Source: FEN-1350 sp964386005
Lineage (GTDB): Bacteria; Planctomycetota; Phycisphaerae; Sedimentisphaerales; Anaerohalosphaeraceae
DNA: 64,000 nt
Direction: 5' to 3'
Assembly: GCA_964386005.1 (NCBI GenBank)
Contig: CAYLSB010000001.1
Location: 1-64,000 of the forward strand
Positions within the stretch are counted from its first letter, which is position 1. Each line of letters opens with the position of its first letter. Positions 1 to 9,433 of the stretch are shown here, piece after piece. A program made the position numbers and the translations under genes. The notes under the pieces are model-generated. The model was not told the DNA's origin. It searched no databases and saw only the letters and a list, made by a program, of their open reading frames with translations.

Positions 1-39
1 TTTGTAAAGATTTATCGCATTGATTTCCATTCAAAACTT

Positions 40-68
40 TTGACGCTGGCATCAATATTAGGTATTTT
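40..68 (+). promoter_or_regulatory. Possible sigma70-type promoter of the first dockerin protein
   Basis: TTGACG at 40-45 is followed after a 17-base spacer by TATTTT at 63-68, inside an A+T-rich stretch about 80 bases ahead of the gene that starts at 151. The -35 box is close to consensus and the -10 box matches four of six bases. Promoter consensus in this phylum is poorly defined, so this is only a candidate. Confidence 0.3.
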
Positions 69-150
69 CCTTGATTTTTTAATGCTGTTTTGCTATTGTA
101 TTTTCTGATCTTCAACAATTCCCAATAACTTCGTTTTCGGAGAGGCGTGT

Positions 151-2115
151 ATGAAAAAACAACAGGGTATTCAGTGTATTATTTGCGCTCTTTTCATTGT
201 CTCAATGGCTTTTGCCGAATCACCGGACTTTGGAAACGATAAGGAATCCGCCCAGGCCATCGCGACCGATGGAGTCCCGGTCTATGGAGAATTGACAACG
301 GGCGACGCCGACTTTTTCACCTTCAACACCCCCGGTCAGTCCATGTACCGGATCTGGATGACGAACCAGAACGGCAACTGGAAGCTGATAACCGTCTATC
401 AGGCCAATGAGTTCGGCGATCTGATTCAGTTCGCTTATTGGTGGCAGAATGGCAATGGAAGCTACAGAACTTTCTTTGTCGATGCCAATCGTCCCTGTTA
501 TATCCAGGTCAGTAATGACCCCGGCGGATATTGGGTGTCGGTCGAAGCCCTGGGAACGACGCCCAACGATTCGTTTTCCAATCTATGTGATTTCCCGACG
601 GACATTGTGGTCGATGCCGATGCGACGGTTGGAACACTGGATCACAGCAATCCGCTCGAATACGACCGTGACTGGTTCGTATTTCACACCGAGGCGCTGC
701 ACATGTATCGGATCCAGTTGACACGCGTGGACAACTGCGATGTGGCGTTCGAGGTGTATAACTCAGATTGTGCACAGGTCATTGGAGGATCGCAGTTTGA
801 TGCCACGGTGACCTCCTGGTACGGCGAGGACTACAAGATCTATGTCCGAGGCGGAGCCGGAGCAGCCGGAAACTATTACACCCTGAAAGTGACCGACCTG
901 GGATTGTATCCGGATGACAGCCAGAATACTTCGGATGTCGCCACTCCCATTCCCACAGACGGCACGCGGATCGACGGAGCGATCCAGTACAACAGCACCT
1001 ATCACAGCGACGAAGACTGGTACACCTTCACGCCGGAGGCCTTCGGGCTCTATCAGATCAAGATGACCAACGGCAATGGGAACTGGAAGCTGATCGAGCT
1101 GTACCAGGCCGATACCTTCGGTAACCTCGGCCAGGTTCTCTACTGGTGGACCAACAACGACACGCAGATTCGCATGGTTCATTTGGAATTCCCGCGGCCG
1201 TGTTATATTCGAATCAGCAACGAGGGAGGAAGTTACTCCTTTTCCGTGGAATCGTTTGGCGTCATTGGATCGGACAACTTCTCCAATCGTTGCGAAGAAC
1301 CGACCGAGATCGGCGTCAATGATCCTGCCATCGAGGGGACTTTACATCACACGAATCCCTATGATCAAGATTGGTTCGTGTTTCACACCGAGCCGTTGCA
1401 TACCTACCGGATCGTATTGGGACGCGTCGATAACTGCAGCGCCGCATTTGAACTCTATCCGGCTTCCTGCGGCGGGGCGGTTATCGGCAATTCGATGGAT
1501 GCCACGGTCACTTCGTGGAAGGGTGAAGATTACAAGATTCGCGTCAACGGTTCGTCCGGAAGTTACGGTAACTACTACACCCTGCAGGTCACGGATATCG
1601 CCGCCAATGTCGATGAGTTTCCCAACATCTGGGAGGAAGCGAAGACGATCCGAAAGGACGGCGTGTTTGTCGAAGCCAAGATCGACTACAACTCCACCTA
1701 CGGAACCGACCGGGACTGGGTGACTTTTGTCGCCGGCCGCAACGGACAGTATGAATTCTCGCTGCACAATCTGGCCGGGGACTGGAAACTGTTTACTCTG
1801 TATTCAGCCAATGAAATTGGACAACCGGTCCAGATAACCTATTTCTGGGCGAACAACAGTACCAATACGCAAACCTATTCGCTCGGCGCCGGCCAGTATT
1901 TCATTTCGATCGATGGATCCTGCTGCGATTATCGGCTCCGCGTTTTGTCGCCTGAACCTCGCTGCGGCGATTTGGATCATCCATATCCTCTCGGCGATGT
2001 GTCGGGATCCAATGGCGAAAGGGATTGTGTCGTGAATATTCACGATCTGGCCGCGATGTCCTCGACCTGGATGCAGTGCACCGATCCAAACCCCCCGTGC
2101 AACTTTAAGCCCTAA
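151..2115 (+). CDS. Secreted protein with duplicated PPC-like domains and C-terminal dockerin-like repeat
   Basis: The 654-residue product starts with a cleavable signal peptide (basic MKK, hydrophobic core, cut near AFA-ES). The body is a tandem repeat. A unit with DWFVFHTE, RVDNC, DATVTSW, GEDYKI and GNYYTL occurs around residues 175-250 and again around 410-485. A second unit type (NGNWKL, YQA, YWW) recurs around 70, 310 and, more divergently, 550. These resemble beta-sandwich PPC or visual-system-like secreted domains, but I cannot name the family firmly. The C terminus has one dockerin-type segment (GDVSGSNGERDCVVNIHDLA) ending in SSTWMQC, as is common in secreted Phycisphaerae proteins. 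There is no catalytic motif, so it is probably a surface adhesin or carbohydrate-binding protein. Confidence 0.75.
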   Translation: MKKQQGIQCIICALFIVSMAFAESPDFGNDKESAQAIATDGVPVYGELTTGDADFFTFNTPGQSMYRIWMTNQNGNWKLITVYQANEFGDLIQFAYWWQNGNGSYRTFFVDANRPCYIQVSNDPGGYWVSVEALGTTPNDSFSNLCDFPTDIVVDADATVGTLDHSNPLEYDRDWFVFHTEALHMYRIQLTRVDNCDVAFEVYNSDCAQVIGGSQFDATVTSWYGEDYKIYVRGGAGAAGNYYTLKVTDLGLYPDDSQNTSDVATPIPTDGTRIDGAIQYNSTYHSDEDWYTFTPEAFGLYQIKMTNGNGNWKLIELYQADTFGNLGQVLYWWTNNDTQIRMVHLEFPRPCYIRISNEGGSYSFSVESFGVIGSDNFSNRCEEPTEIGVNDPAIEGTLHHTNPYDQDWFVFHTEPLHTYRIVLGRVDNCSAAFELYPASCGGAVIGNSMDATVTSWKGEDYKIRVNGSSGSYGNYYTLQVTDIAANVDEFPNIWEEAKTIRKDGVFVEAKIDYNSTYGTDRDWVTFVAGRNGQYEFSLHNLAGDWKLFTLYSANEIGQPVQITYFWANNSTNTQTYSLGAGQYFISIDGSCCDYRLRVLSPEPRCGDLDHPYPLGDVSGSNGERDCVVNIHDLAAMSSTWMQCTDPNPPCNFKP

Positions 2116-2144
2116 ACTACAACACGATCTGCAGCTTGAGAATA

Positions 2145-2176
2145 AACCTGCCGGAATAATTCGGCAGGTTTTTTTT
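2145..2176 (+). terminator. Rho-independent terminator after the dockerin gene
   Basis: A perfect 9-bp stem (AACCTGCCG / CGGCAGGTT) with an 8-base loop is followed at once by a run of T, 30 bases after the stop codon at 2115. It is also positioned to separate this gene from the convergent gene ending at 2224. Confidence 0.9.
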
Positions 2177-2223
2177 GTCGGCCTGATCGGCAACAGTTCC
2201 CCGGACACAGGATCATTTGTCGG

Positions 2224-3585
2224 TCAATACAGCGTGAAATTCAATTCCGTCCCCAGCGGAAGGGAATCCACGGTCTTTTTTCCCGCCGTGTTTTTGTAGA
2301 TAAAGACGATCTCCGGAGTGACCAGGATGATGTCAGCGATTCCGTCGCCGGTCATATCACCCGCCAGGATGCTGTTTTCAAATCCGGTATCCGCATACCG
2401 ATTGGGCGATCCAGGCGTAATCAAGGTGGCAATCCGACGGCCGCGATGGTCGTACACGCCTCCATAATCGGCCACAACAATCTCATCGAGCCCGTCCCCC
2501 GTCCAATCGATGAGGAGATGGTGGCGGCTGCAACCGGTGGTAATCCGCCCCAGGGATTTTCCCTTGTCATCCAGAACCCAGATCGGACTCTGACCGGCGG
2601 GCTGGTGGTCAACATCGACGACAAGGTGCGGACCGGGATGATCCGGCAATACCCTTCCGATATTGATCGATTCAAAATGATACCCGGTTCGTTCCCAAAG
2701 CGTCTTTCCATTTCCATCGAGCAGCGCCAGCGCATTAGCGCCGCAATAGGTAACCGCCAATCGAAAATCCTCCGGAACCTTGCCGGCTCGAAATACGCGG
2801 GCACAATCCAGATGACCCCGGGCGAGATCAACCGCAGAGGACTGGATCGTCCACCGAACAGATCCGTCACAATTGAGCAGGGCGTACCCCGCCAGAATTT
2901 CATCCTTGCCGTCACGATCAATGTCGATAGGCCGGGGCTGATGGGCCGTGCGAAAACCGCCCGGTTCCTTTATGGACCACAATTGCTTTCCTTCGATATT
3001 GTATGCCCAGATTTGACGATATCGATCCTTGACGAGAACTTCGCTCGGATAGGAACTGCCGGAAAGGTTACAGAATACCAGACAGTCCGCGGCCGCATCG
3101 GGGATGGTGAATCGACGAATTTCGCGGCCGGTTGCCCCGTCAAGTTCGACCAGAAATCCGCGCGTACACAGAACGACCTCTTTCTTTCCGTCATGGTTCC
3201 AGTCGTGAATCTGACAGGCGACATCATGGTGCCAGGTCTTTCGTCCCGGCGCGGGATCACCCCAACGCCACAGAACGGACCCGTCAAGTTTCTGTGCGAC
3301 GGCCGTCGTTGTGTAGTGAGTGTCCTCTTCGTTGAAGTTTTCGGAACTGACGATTTCGACGTTGCCATCCCCATCGAGATCGGCAGCGACAACCCATTGC
3401 CCCCCGTAATCCGGATCGAGACGAATCGTCTTCCAGGGGACAATCCGAGACGTTCTCTCGGAAGGTTCCCCGGTATCCCTGACATCGAAACGCTCGAACT
3501 CCCCCGCCAGTAGAATTTCCCGATTGGGAAGAAATAATACGCAGGAGATACCGCTTGTGAAAAGGAATAGGATGTGTTTGATCAT
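2224..3585 (-). CDS. Secreted FG-GAP/VCBS-type beta-propeller protein
   Basis: The 453-residue product has an N-terminal signal sequence (MIKHILFLFTSG...). It carries at least five calcium-loop motifs of the FG-GAP/integrin-propeller kind: DLDGDGNVEIV, DWNHDGKKEVV, DIDRDGKDEIL, DWTGDGLDEIV and DMTGDGIADII. These are spread along the chain at the spacing expected of propeller blades. PQQ-like strands such as LDGSVLWRWGD suggest a mixed propeller like those of rhamnogalacturonan-lyase-type proteins. The catalytic function is unknown. Its ATG overlaps the stop of the upstream phosphatase gene (ATGA, 3582-3585), so the two are translationally coupled. Confidence 0.8.
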   Translation of the reverse strand: MIKHILFLFTSGISCVLFLPNREILLAGEFERFDVRDTGEPSERTSRIVPWKTIRLDPDYGGQWVVAADLDGDGNVEIVSSENFNEEDTHYTTTAVAQKLDGSVLWRWGDPAPGRKTWHHDVACQIHDWNHDGKKEVVLCTRGFLVELDGATGREIRRFTIPDAAADCLVFCNLSGSSYPSEVLVKDRYRQIWAYNIEGKQLWSIKEPGGFRTAHQPRPIDIDRDGKDEILAGYALLNCDGSVRWTIQSSAVDLARGHLDCARVFRAGKVPEDFRLAVTYCGANALALLDGNGKTLWERTGYHFESINIGRVLPDHPGPHLVVDVDHQPAGQSPIWVLDDKGKSLGRITTGCSRHHLLIDWTGDGLDEIVVADYGGVYDHRGRRIATLITPGSPNRYADTGFENSILAGDMTGDGIADIILVTPEIVFIYKNTAGKKTVDSLPLGTELNFTLY

Positions 3586-5018
3586 GGATTCGTTTCCGTA
3601 ATGTCCCGAAGAAACGCTTCGACCACCAGGGTATCATCCCTCGGCGGTCCCTGTCGATACCGTTTGAGCCGTTCGGCAATTTCTTCAAGCCGTGCCCCCA
3701 GTCCCCATCGCAAATCCCGGGACTGGACGATTTCCTGAAAACCCTCAATCCCCAGCATCCGCTCCGAAGGATCTGCCGCTTCAATCGCTCCATCGGTATA
3801 AGCAATAACCCGATCCGAAGCGCGGAAGACCATCCGACATGTGTCACACGTGAACATCTCATCGTCCAGAACACCCAGCATGACGGCGTTGGATTCAACC
3901 ATTTCAATTCGTCCGCCGTCGCGCAGCACAAAGGCCGGCGGATGGCCCGCGTTGGCCCACTGAAGCTCTCCGGCCTCGACATCGATGCGCAGCGCCAGCG
4001 CTGTCGCATAGATTCCATGCCTGGACAATGTAACCGCGAAATAATGATTCAGGGCGAGGAGGACCTGACCGGGCAGAAGAGATTGTTCACCGAAAAGACG
4101 ATCCAGTTCTCCGTGGATCCGGTTCACGGTCAGAGCGGCGAAGATCCCATGACCTGTCACGTCGATTAAAATCAACTGCATCGCCCGATCGACGCCCCGT
4201 TCGTCGGTCTCGCGGTGAACATAGAGATAATCGCCGCCGATCTGTCGCATGGGTTCGTAATGATAGTGAAAACAGATCCGCCCCTCCGGCTGCTGCCGGG
4301 GAAACAGCATCTCATGCACCGCGCGGGCCTGTTGCAATTCCCGTTTGATCTCGCCATACTGGCCGCGGAGAACGTCGAGGGTCAAACGGTTCCGAAACCG
4401 TCCGTATCGAAATCGGCAAACCAGCAGTCCCGGGATTCCGGCCACATATAGCAAGGCCCACTCCAGCAAGCGAAGGAGAAAATCCTCTTTGATAAACAAC
4501 GTATGCGACATGATACCGATGCCGCACAGAATGAAAAGTGCCTTTCGAGCTTCACGAACCGTCCAGGGTATGAAGAAAGCGGCTATCCCATGAAGCCACA
4601 GGATTTGGCCAAAGAATGTCGTACCGGATTCGCCCGGCGTATCCACGAGTCGAATTAACGGAACGACCGCTCCTCCCTGCAACGTCGGCAGCACCACCAT
4701 GAGAATCAGACCCGACAATGTTACCACGATAAATGAAAGCCGGATCAGATCCTCCTGCCGGACAAGTTTACGGCGATACAATCCAAAGACGGTTGCATAG
4801 AGGGCGATATTGAGCGCATAAATCTGGACCCCATACCATTTCAGAATGGCCATCAGATTGAAATGGGACTGCCAGAATCGGAACGAGGCGTCAAGGACCA
4901 TGAAAACGGCGGATCCGATCATGGAGAAAACGCAATAAATCAACAGCCGCCTTTCGAGCCACCGCTTGCGCTGCGCTTCCACCGTCGCTTCAATTTCCGG
5001 ATCAAACGATTCGGCCAT
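3582..5018 (-). CDS. Membrane-anchored SpoIIE/RsbU-type PP2C phosphatase
   Basis: The preferred start is the ATG at 5018 (478 residues) because GAGG lies five bases upstream; an ATG at 5060 is possible, and longer versions would run into folD. The N-terminal half has about six membrane segments. The C-terminal half is a PP2C-like SpoIIE domain with metal-binding and fold motifs: IGGDYLYVH, LIDVTGHG, WANAGHPP, YTDGAIEA and RDDTLVVEAF. Such enzymes dephosphorylate anti-anti-sigma factors in partner-switching pathways, with the membrane part sensing a signal. No STAS or anti-sigma gene is adjacent. It is coupled by ATGA to the secreted propeller gene downstream and is divergent from folD. Confidence 0.9.
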   Translation of the reverse strand: MAESFDPEIEATVEAQRKRWLERRLLIYCVFSMIGSAVFMVLDASFRFWQSHFNLMAILKWYGVQIYALNIALYATVFGLYRRKLVRQEDLIRLSFIVVTLSGLILMVVLPTLQGGAVVPLIRLVDTPGESGTTFFGQILWLHGIAAFFIPWTVREARKALFILCGIGIMSHTLFIKEDFLLRLLEWALLYVAGIPGLLVCRFRYGRFRNRLTLDVLRGQYGEIKRELQQARAVHEMLFPRQQPEGRICFHYHYEPMRQIGGDYLYVHRETDERGVDRAMQLILIDVTGHGIFAALTVNRIHGELDRLFGEQSLLPGQVLLALNHYFAVTLSRHGIYATALALRIDVEAGELQWANAGHPPAFVLRDGGRIEMVESNAVMLGVLDDEMFTCDTCRMVFRASDRVIAYTDGAIEAADPSERMLGIEGFQEIVQSRDLRWGLGARLEEIAERLKRYRQGPPRDDTLVVEAFLRDITETNP

Positions 5019-5172
5019 ACAATCCTCATGAGATCGCCCCAATTCGGGCGGTTGGTTCATTATATCCGATTCGCTCGGGGCCGTCAAAAATCCATCCGGT
5101 CCGGATTTTGATTCATTTTCCCGCCGAAACGGGTATAGTAACCATGGATGATTCAATGACTGGAGAATCGCG

Positions 5173-6057
5173 ATGACAGCACAACTGATCGATGGCAAGC
5201 AGGTGGCCGAGGCGCTTCGGCAGGAACTCAGGCAACAAGTTACCGAACTCAATGCTCGCGGAATTACCCCGGGTCTGGCGGTGATTCTGGTCGGTGATGA
5301 CCCCGCCAGTACCTCCTATGTGACGGCCAAAGAAAAGGCCTGCAAAGAAATCGGCATATTCTCTTCGGACAACCGCATCCCCGCACATACTACGCACCAG
5401 GAACTTCTGACCCTGATCGATCGCTTCAACAAAGACTCCCGGATTCACGGCATCCTTGTTCAGTTACCGCTTCCCAGACACATCAAGGAAGACCAAATCC
5501 TTCTGGCAGTGGACCCATCCAAGGATGTCGATGGATTCCATCCCGTCAATGTCGGACGAATGGTCGTCGGTCAGGAGACCTATTTGCCCTGTACGCCTCA
5601 TGGAATTATTCAATTGCTGGTCCGCAGCGGCGTCACCCTGGACGGCGCCGAGGTCGTCGTGGTCGGGCGAAGCAATATTGTCGGAAAGCCGATCGCCAAT
5701 ATGTTGTTTCAGAAATCTCCCCAGGGCAACGCCACCGTCACCGTATGCCATACGCGAACCAAAGACCTGGCATCGCATGTGCGTCGGGCCGATATCATCA
5801 TTGCCGCCGCCGGCCGACCCAATACCATCACCGCCGACATGGTCAAGCCGGGCGCTGTCGTCGTCGATGTCGGCGTCAATCGCGTCGAAGACCCGACAAG
5901 GGCCAGAGGGTATCGCCTCGTGGGCGACGTCGATTTTGAGGCCGTCCGTCAGAAGGCATCCCTGATCACGCCTGTCCCCGGCGGCGTGGGTCCCATGACC
6001 ATTACCATGTTGCTCTATAACACGGTGCAATCCGCCCGCCGTTGCCTGAAATCCTGA
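5173..6057 (+). CDS. folD: Bifunctional methylenetetrahydrofolate dehydrogenase/cyclohydrolase
   Basis: The 294-residue product has the full length of FolD. It interconverts 5,10-methylene-, 5,10-methenyl- and 10-formyl-tetrahydrofolate in the cytoplasm using NADP. The catalytic Tyr49 and Lys53 lie in YVTAKEKACKEIG. The cofactor loop VVVGRSNIVGKP is near residue 165 and the family signature PGGVGPMT is near the C terminus. The ATG at 5173 is preceded by GGAG with good spacing. It appears to be a single-gene unit between the divergent phosphatase gene and the convergent hydrolase gene ending at 6077. Confidence 0.97.
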   Translation: MTAQLIDGKQVAEALRQELRQQVTELNARGITPGLAVILVGDDPASTSYVTAKEKACKEIGIFSSDNRIPAHTTHQELLTLIDRFNKDSRIHGILVQLPLPRHIKEDQILLAVDPSKDVDGFHPVNVGRMVVGQETYLPCTPHGIIQLLVRSGVTLDGAEVVVVGRSNIVGKPIANMLFQKSPQGNATVTVCHTRTKDLASHVRRADIIIAAAGRPNTITADMVKPGAVVVDVGVNRVEDPTRARGYRLVGDVDFEAVRQKASLITPVPGGVGPMTITMLLYNTVQSARRCLKS

Positions 6058-6076
6058 CAGTGTGGGTTTTTACGAT

Positions 6077-7234
6077 TCATTTTGGTTTATCGGCTTCCAG
6101 CGCCTGGGGAATGAGTGCGGCCACCGCTTCATCCGTGGCTTCAAAACTGGAACGATTGGTACAAACAAAAATAGCAAATCCCTTTTGGGGAGCAATCCAG
6201 ACATTCGCAAAGTTGAGAGTATTGGATCCGGTATGATTTAGGACGGCCCCGCCACCCCAATCCCGTTGGACTTTCAGCCAGCCGAAGGCATACTCGAAAC
6301 CGGCGGGAGACGTGTGAAGAGTTCTGTAGGACTCGGCGGGAAGGAAATCAGAACGACCGACTTCGCCGACGAGATGGTGGAAAATGAATTGGCTCCAATC
6401 TTGCAGGGTCAAGCGCAGGCAACCGGCGGGGCGCAGAACTGCCGGGTCGGATACGGCCGCATACGAAGAATCGATGGGGCGACCATTCTCAAAGTGGCTG
6501 AAAGCGACAGGTTCGAGTTGAATCGTTTTGGGCGATTCGAAACGGGCGGACTTCATCTCCAGGGGTTCAAATACCTTTTCGTGCATGAGGTTTTCATAGC
6601 TGTGACCGGTAATCGTTTCAACAACGGCTCCCGCGACGATATAACCAAGATTCGAATAAAGATATGTTTCGCCGGGCTTATGAAGAAGATCCCCGGATGC
6701 GGCGACAAGGAGGGCTTGACGTCGCTGTTGCTGAACGTCACCGCATTTTGAGAGCATCGGGTAATCCCCATCACGGGCCAGGCCGGAACGGTGTTGAAGA
6801 AGGTGAGCCAGAGTGATAGAGGCAAAGTCGGGTTTGAACGATGCGGCCCGGTCGGGAAAGACCTCCGCCAGTGTGCAATCCCAGCGGAGCTTACCTTCTT
6901 CGACGAGCCTGGCGATCAACGTTGCGTGCATCGCTTTGGTGCAGGAACCAAGGTGCCACAGATCGTCCGGGGTTACCGGGGTATTTTGGCCGGCTTTGCG
7001 AATGCCGACCACGCCGATACGGAGATGGCCGGAGTTATCCAGGATCCCGGCTCCAATGGCGGGAAGCTGATGTTTAAGTAAAATAGGAACGAGAATTTCG
7101 GTTATCTTGATATCACCCTGACACGGAGGTCTCGCGTCTTTCTGCCATATCTCCGGATTGGCGCAACCGAGCGACGGCAACAAAAACACGAAGGGTATAA
7201 ACAAACGAATGGCCGATTTATATCTTATATACAT
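6077..7234 (-). CDS. Serine hydrolase lipoprotein of the class C beta-lactamase family
   Basis: The 385-residue product has a lipobox (LPSLGC, lipidated Cys24), so it is probably anchored to a membrane. Beta-lactamase/transpeptidase fold motifs are intact: S97-C-T-K100 (SxxK nucleophile and general base), Y193-S-N195 (YxN) and a late HTG in LNHTGSN. This fold covers AmpC-like lactamases, D-amino-acid peptidases and esterases. Proteins of this length and type in environmental bacteria are more often esterases or peptidases than resistance enzymes, and nothing nearby points to beta-lactam resistance. Confidence 0.9.
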   Translation of the reverse strand: MYIRYKSAIRLFIPFVFLLPSLGCANPEIWQKDARPPCQGDIKITEILVPILLKHQLPAIGAGILDNSGHLRIGVVGIRKAGQNTPVTPDDLWHLGSCTKAMHATLIARLVEEGKLRWDCTLAEVFPDRAASFKPDFASITLAHLLQHRSGLARDGDYPMLSKCGDVQQQRRQALLVAASGDLLHKPGETYLYSNLGYIVAGAVVETITGHSYENLMHEKVFEPLEMKSARFESPKTIQLEPVAFSHFENGRPIDSSYAAVSDPAVLRPAGCLRLTLQDWSQFIFHHLVGEVGRSDFLPAESYRTLHTSPAGFEYAFGWLKVQRDWGGGAVLNHTGSNTLNFANVWIAPQKGFAIFVCTNRSSFEATDEAVAALIPQALEADKPK

Positions 7235-7260
7235 GTATTAACTCCGGAATACGTCCAACC

Positions 7261-7300
7261 AAAAATCGAGGCCCGATTTCAGAAAACCGAAACCGGGCCT
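7261..7300 (-). terminator. Rho-independent terminator of the Spy-like gene
   Basis: On the minus strand a 12-bp stem with one mismatch or wobble pair (AGGCCCGGTTTC / GAAATCGGGCCT, at 7300-7289 and 7280-7269) is followed by CGATTTTT. It lies about 50 bases past the stop of the gene at 7349-7864. Confidence 0.85.
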
Positions 7301-7348
7301 GACACAATACCACAAAGTGGGAGTAGTCTGCCAGTTGTTACCGAAATA

Positions 7349-7864
7349 TTATTGTTGCGGGCGGGGTTGAAAAGCGGGAAGGCCGAGTTTCGTCCGCAGA
7401 TCCTCGAAGGCCTTTTGTTTCTTCTCGATGTATTGACCCAGGCGATCGGCGGTCTTGGCGGCCTTTTCTTCGCCGGCAAGGTCCTTAATTTCGTTGAGTT
7501 CCTTCATGGCTTCCTGGTGTTCCATGGCCATCTGCCGGCCGCCCTTAAGGATCATGACCTGCTGTTCAATACTCTGAAGGAGCTTCTGCTGATCTTCGCG
7601 GCGTTTGGTGAACTCTTCGCGCATTTTTGTGCGCTCTTCTTCCGACATGTTTTGGAAGTCCTGCCGATTCTGCATGGCGGAGACGGATTGATCCATCATG
7701 GCTTTGAGCTTGCCCGTATCCTCCTGGAGGGTAGTCAAGGCCTTCTGCTGGACCTCACGTTGCTGCTGAAATCTCTGACGCATCTGTTCCTGCTGCTGGG
7801 CAACAACCAACCCGGCGAGAAGGACCAATACAACTGCGGTTGCTACGATTGGAAAACGTTTCAT
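7349..7864 (-). CDS. Periplasmic Q-rich coiled-coil protein, Spy/CpxP-like
   Basis: The 171-residue product has a clean signal peptide (MKRFPIVATAVVLVLLAGLVVAQ) followed by an almost entirely helical, glutamine- and charge-rich chain (QQQEQMRQRFQQQREVQQ). It contains EEERTKMREEF and a region of LTxxQ flavour. Size, export and helix pattern resemble Spy/CpxP-type or DUF-type periplasmic chaperones common in planctomycetes. No metal-binding motif was seen. The start is supported by AAGGAG nine bases upstream. It is a single gene with its own terminator. Confidence 0.6.
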   Translation of the reverse strand: MKRFPIVATAVVLVLLAGLVVAQQQEQMRQRFQQQREVQQKALTTLQEDTGKLKAMMDQSVSAMQNRQDFQNMSEEERTKMREEFTKRREDQQKLLQSIEQQVMILKGGRQMAMEHQEAMKELNEIKDLAGEEKAAKTADRLGQYIEKKQKAFEDLRTKLGLPAFQPRPQQ

Positions 7865-8206
7865 AGTTTTCTCCTTGTCATGTTTCTAAACGATGCCGTA
7901 AAACCCATTCCCACGGCAGGAATAGGATTCTTTACATAACGCCATAGGTACCCGATTGATCCGTACGATAATTCTAACGATACTACCTCGTAAACAGAGT
8001 GTGAAATGTAAAACCGGGGTGGTAACGGTTTTTTTACCTTTTTTTGGAGAAATCTCGGAAGATCGTCCAAATGGAATGGCGCCTTCGGTCACAACGACAA
8101 CGAAACCGCCGTAAGTCATTTTCAGAAAATGGTTTGTGGAGGGCCTGGGCGAGGGGATTGATCTCCGATTTGATGTCGGATTTATTCGATTTTCGATGCG
8201 GATGCT
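7865..8206. other. Intergenic stretch without a recognisable gene
   Basis: This is the spacer between mraY and the Spy-like gene. It holds a weak 7-bp inverted repeat (AAAACCG at 8010-8016, CGGTTTT at 8026-8032), which could end mraY transcription but lacks a clear T tract on that strand. A perfect palindrome CATTTTC-A-GAAAATG lies near 8118-8132. No open frame here has a ribosome-binding site or family resemblance. Confidence 0.5.
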
Positions 8207-9433
8207 CTACCGAATTTTCAGGGTGGCCAACGCCAAGGCGGCAAAGGCCACCTCCAGAAGCCAAAACCGTACCACCACCTGCGGTTCGGACCAGCCGGCC
8301 AGGTGAAAATGATGATGAATCGGAGCACATCGGAAGATGCGTTTTCCGCCGGTGTATTTAAAATAGCCCACCTGGAGGATCACGCTGAACAATTCCATTA
8401 CGAAAACGCCGCCGATAAGCAGAAGAAGGATCTCGTGGCGAGTAACGATGGCTCCATAACCCATCGCGGCTCCCAGCGGAAGCGAACCGGTATCGCCCAT
8501 GAAGACCTGGGCCGGATGGCAGTTAAACCACAGGAATCCCAGCATCGCTCCGGTAATCGAGGCATAAAAGATACATAACTCGCCGGTTCCCGGAATATGC
8601 GGCAGGAGCAGATAACTGGCCCAGGAAACTCCTTCGGGATTGGCGCTGCTCTGTGTATAGGACATCTTTTCCGACGCCACGAAGCAAAGGAGAATCAATA
8701 CCGACGACACCACGCCGACACATCCCGATGCGAGACCGTCCATCCCATCGGTAAGATTGACGGCATTGCTGGTGGCGGAGATATACAAAAATGCGATGAT
8801 ACCAAAGATGATTCCCGCCAGAGGAATACCGTGCTTATAGAAGGGCAGCCAGAATCGGGTGGCGTCGGGAATATTGGTAAAATCGGATTTGTAAAGGAAG
8901 AAAGCGACCAGACCGGCGCCTCCGATCTGAAAGAGGAGCTTTTCCCACGCCCTCAATCCATCGCGAGTTCTCTGGTGTGTTTTTGCGGTCAGTTTCAGCC
9001 AGTCGTCGCCAAACCCGATCACGCCGAACCATACGACCACGAACATCGCCTTGAAGACGAACGGATTGGTCAAATCGGCCCAAAGGATCGTGGCGCCGAT
9101 GATCGCCGAAAGGATGATAATGCCGCCCATTGTCGGCGTGTTGGCTCGTTCCTTCATCAGTTCATTCAGCGCGGTATGAAAAAATTCGGGACGGTCTCCG
9201 ATTTTTTTTCGCATGAGCCAGCGGATGACCCGCGGCCCCGCCATCATCGAGATCGCCAGGCTTGTCAACGCGGCAAGGACGCTGCGAAACAACACATCCT
9301 GGTACGCGTAGAAGCCCAGCTTGTGCGTGAAGCCCTCTTTACACCAATCGAGCAAATGATATATCATCGAAGCACAAATAAATCCAATTAATATCCATCC
9401 ATGCGTACGATCAATTCCTACGAACCTACCCAT
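8207..9433 (-). CDS. mraY: Phospho-N-acetylmuramoyl-pentapeptide transferase
   Basis: MraY transfers phospho-MurNAc-pentapeptide to undecaprenyl phosphate, making lipid I at the inner membrane. The 408-residue product is polytopic. It has the family motifs FGDDWLK, NLTDGMDGLA (catalytic Asp-rich loop), FMGDTGSLPLG and the late APIHHHF histidine cluster. It is longer than the usual ~360 residues, mainly through extra N-terminal and loop sequence. The ATG at 9433 shares one base with the murF stop (TGATG), indicating coupled translation. This is the last gene of a murE-murF-mraY operon. Confidence 0.97.
   Translation of the reverse strand: MGRFVGIDRTHGWILIGFICASMIYHLLDWCKEGFTHKLGFYAYQDVLFRSVLAALTSLAISMMAGPRVIRWLMRKKIGDRPEFFHTALNELMKERANTPTMGGIIILSAIIGATILWADLTNPFVFKAMFVVVWFGVIGFGDDWLKLTAKTHQRTRDGLRAWEKLLFQIGGAGLVAFFLYKSDFTNIPDATRFWLPFYKHGIPLAGIIFGIIAFLYISATSNAVNLTDGMDGLASGCVGVVSSVLILLCFVASEKMSYTQSSANPEGVSWASYLLLPHIPGTGELCIFYASITGAMLGFLWFNCHPAQVFMGDTGSLPLGAAMGYGAIVTRHEILLLLIGGVFVMELFSVILQVGYFKYTGGKRIFRCAPIHHHFHLAGWSEPQVVVRFWLLEVAFAALALATLKIR

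Noticed and set aside
6077..7234. Antibiotic-resistance beta-lactamase
   Set aside because: Motifs show only the serine beta-lactamase-like fold; general esterases and peptidases share them, and there is no ampR-like regulator or resistance context.
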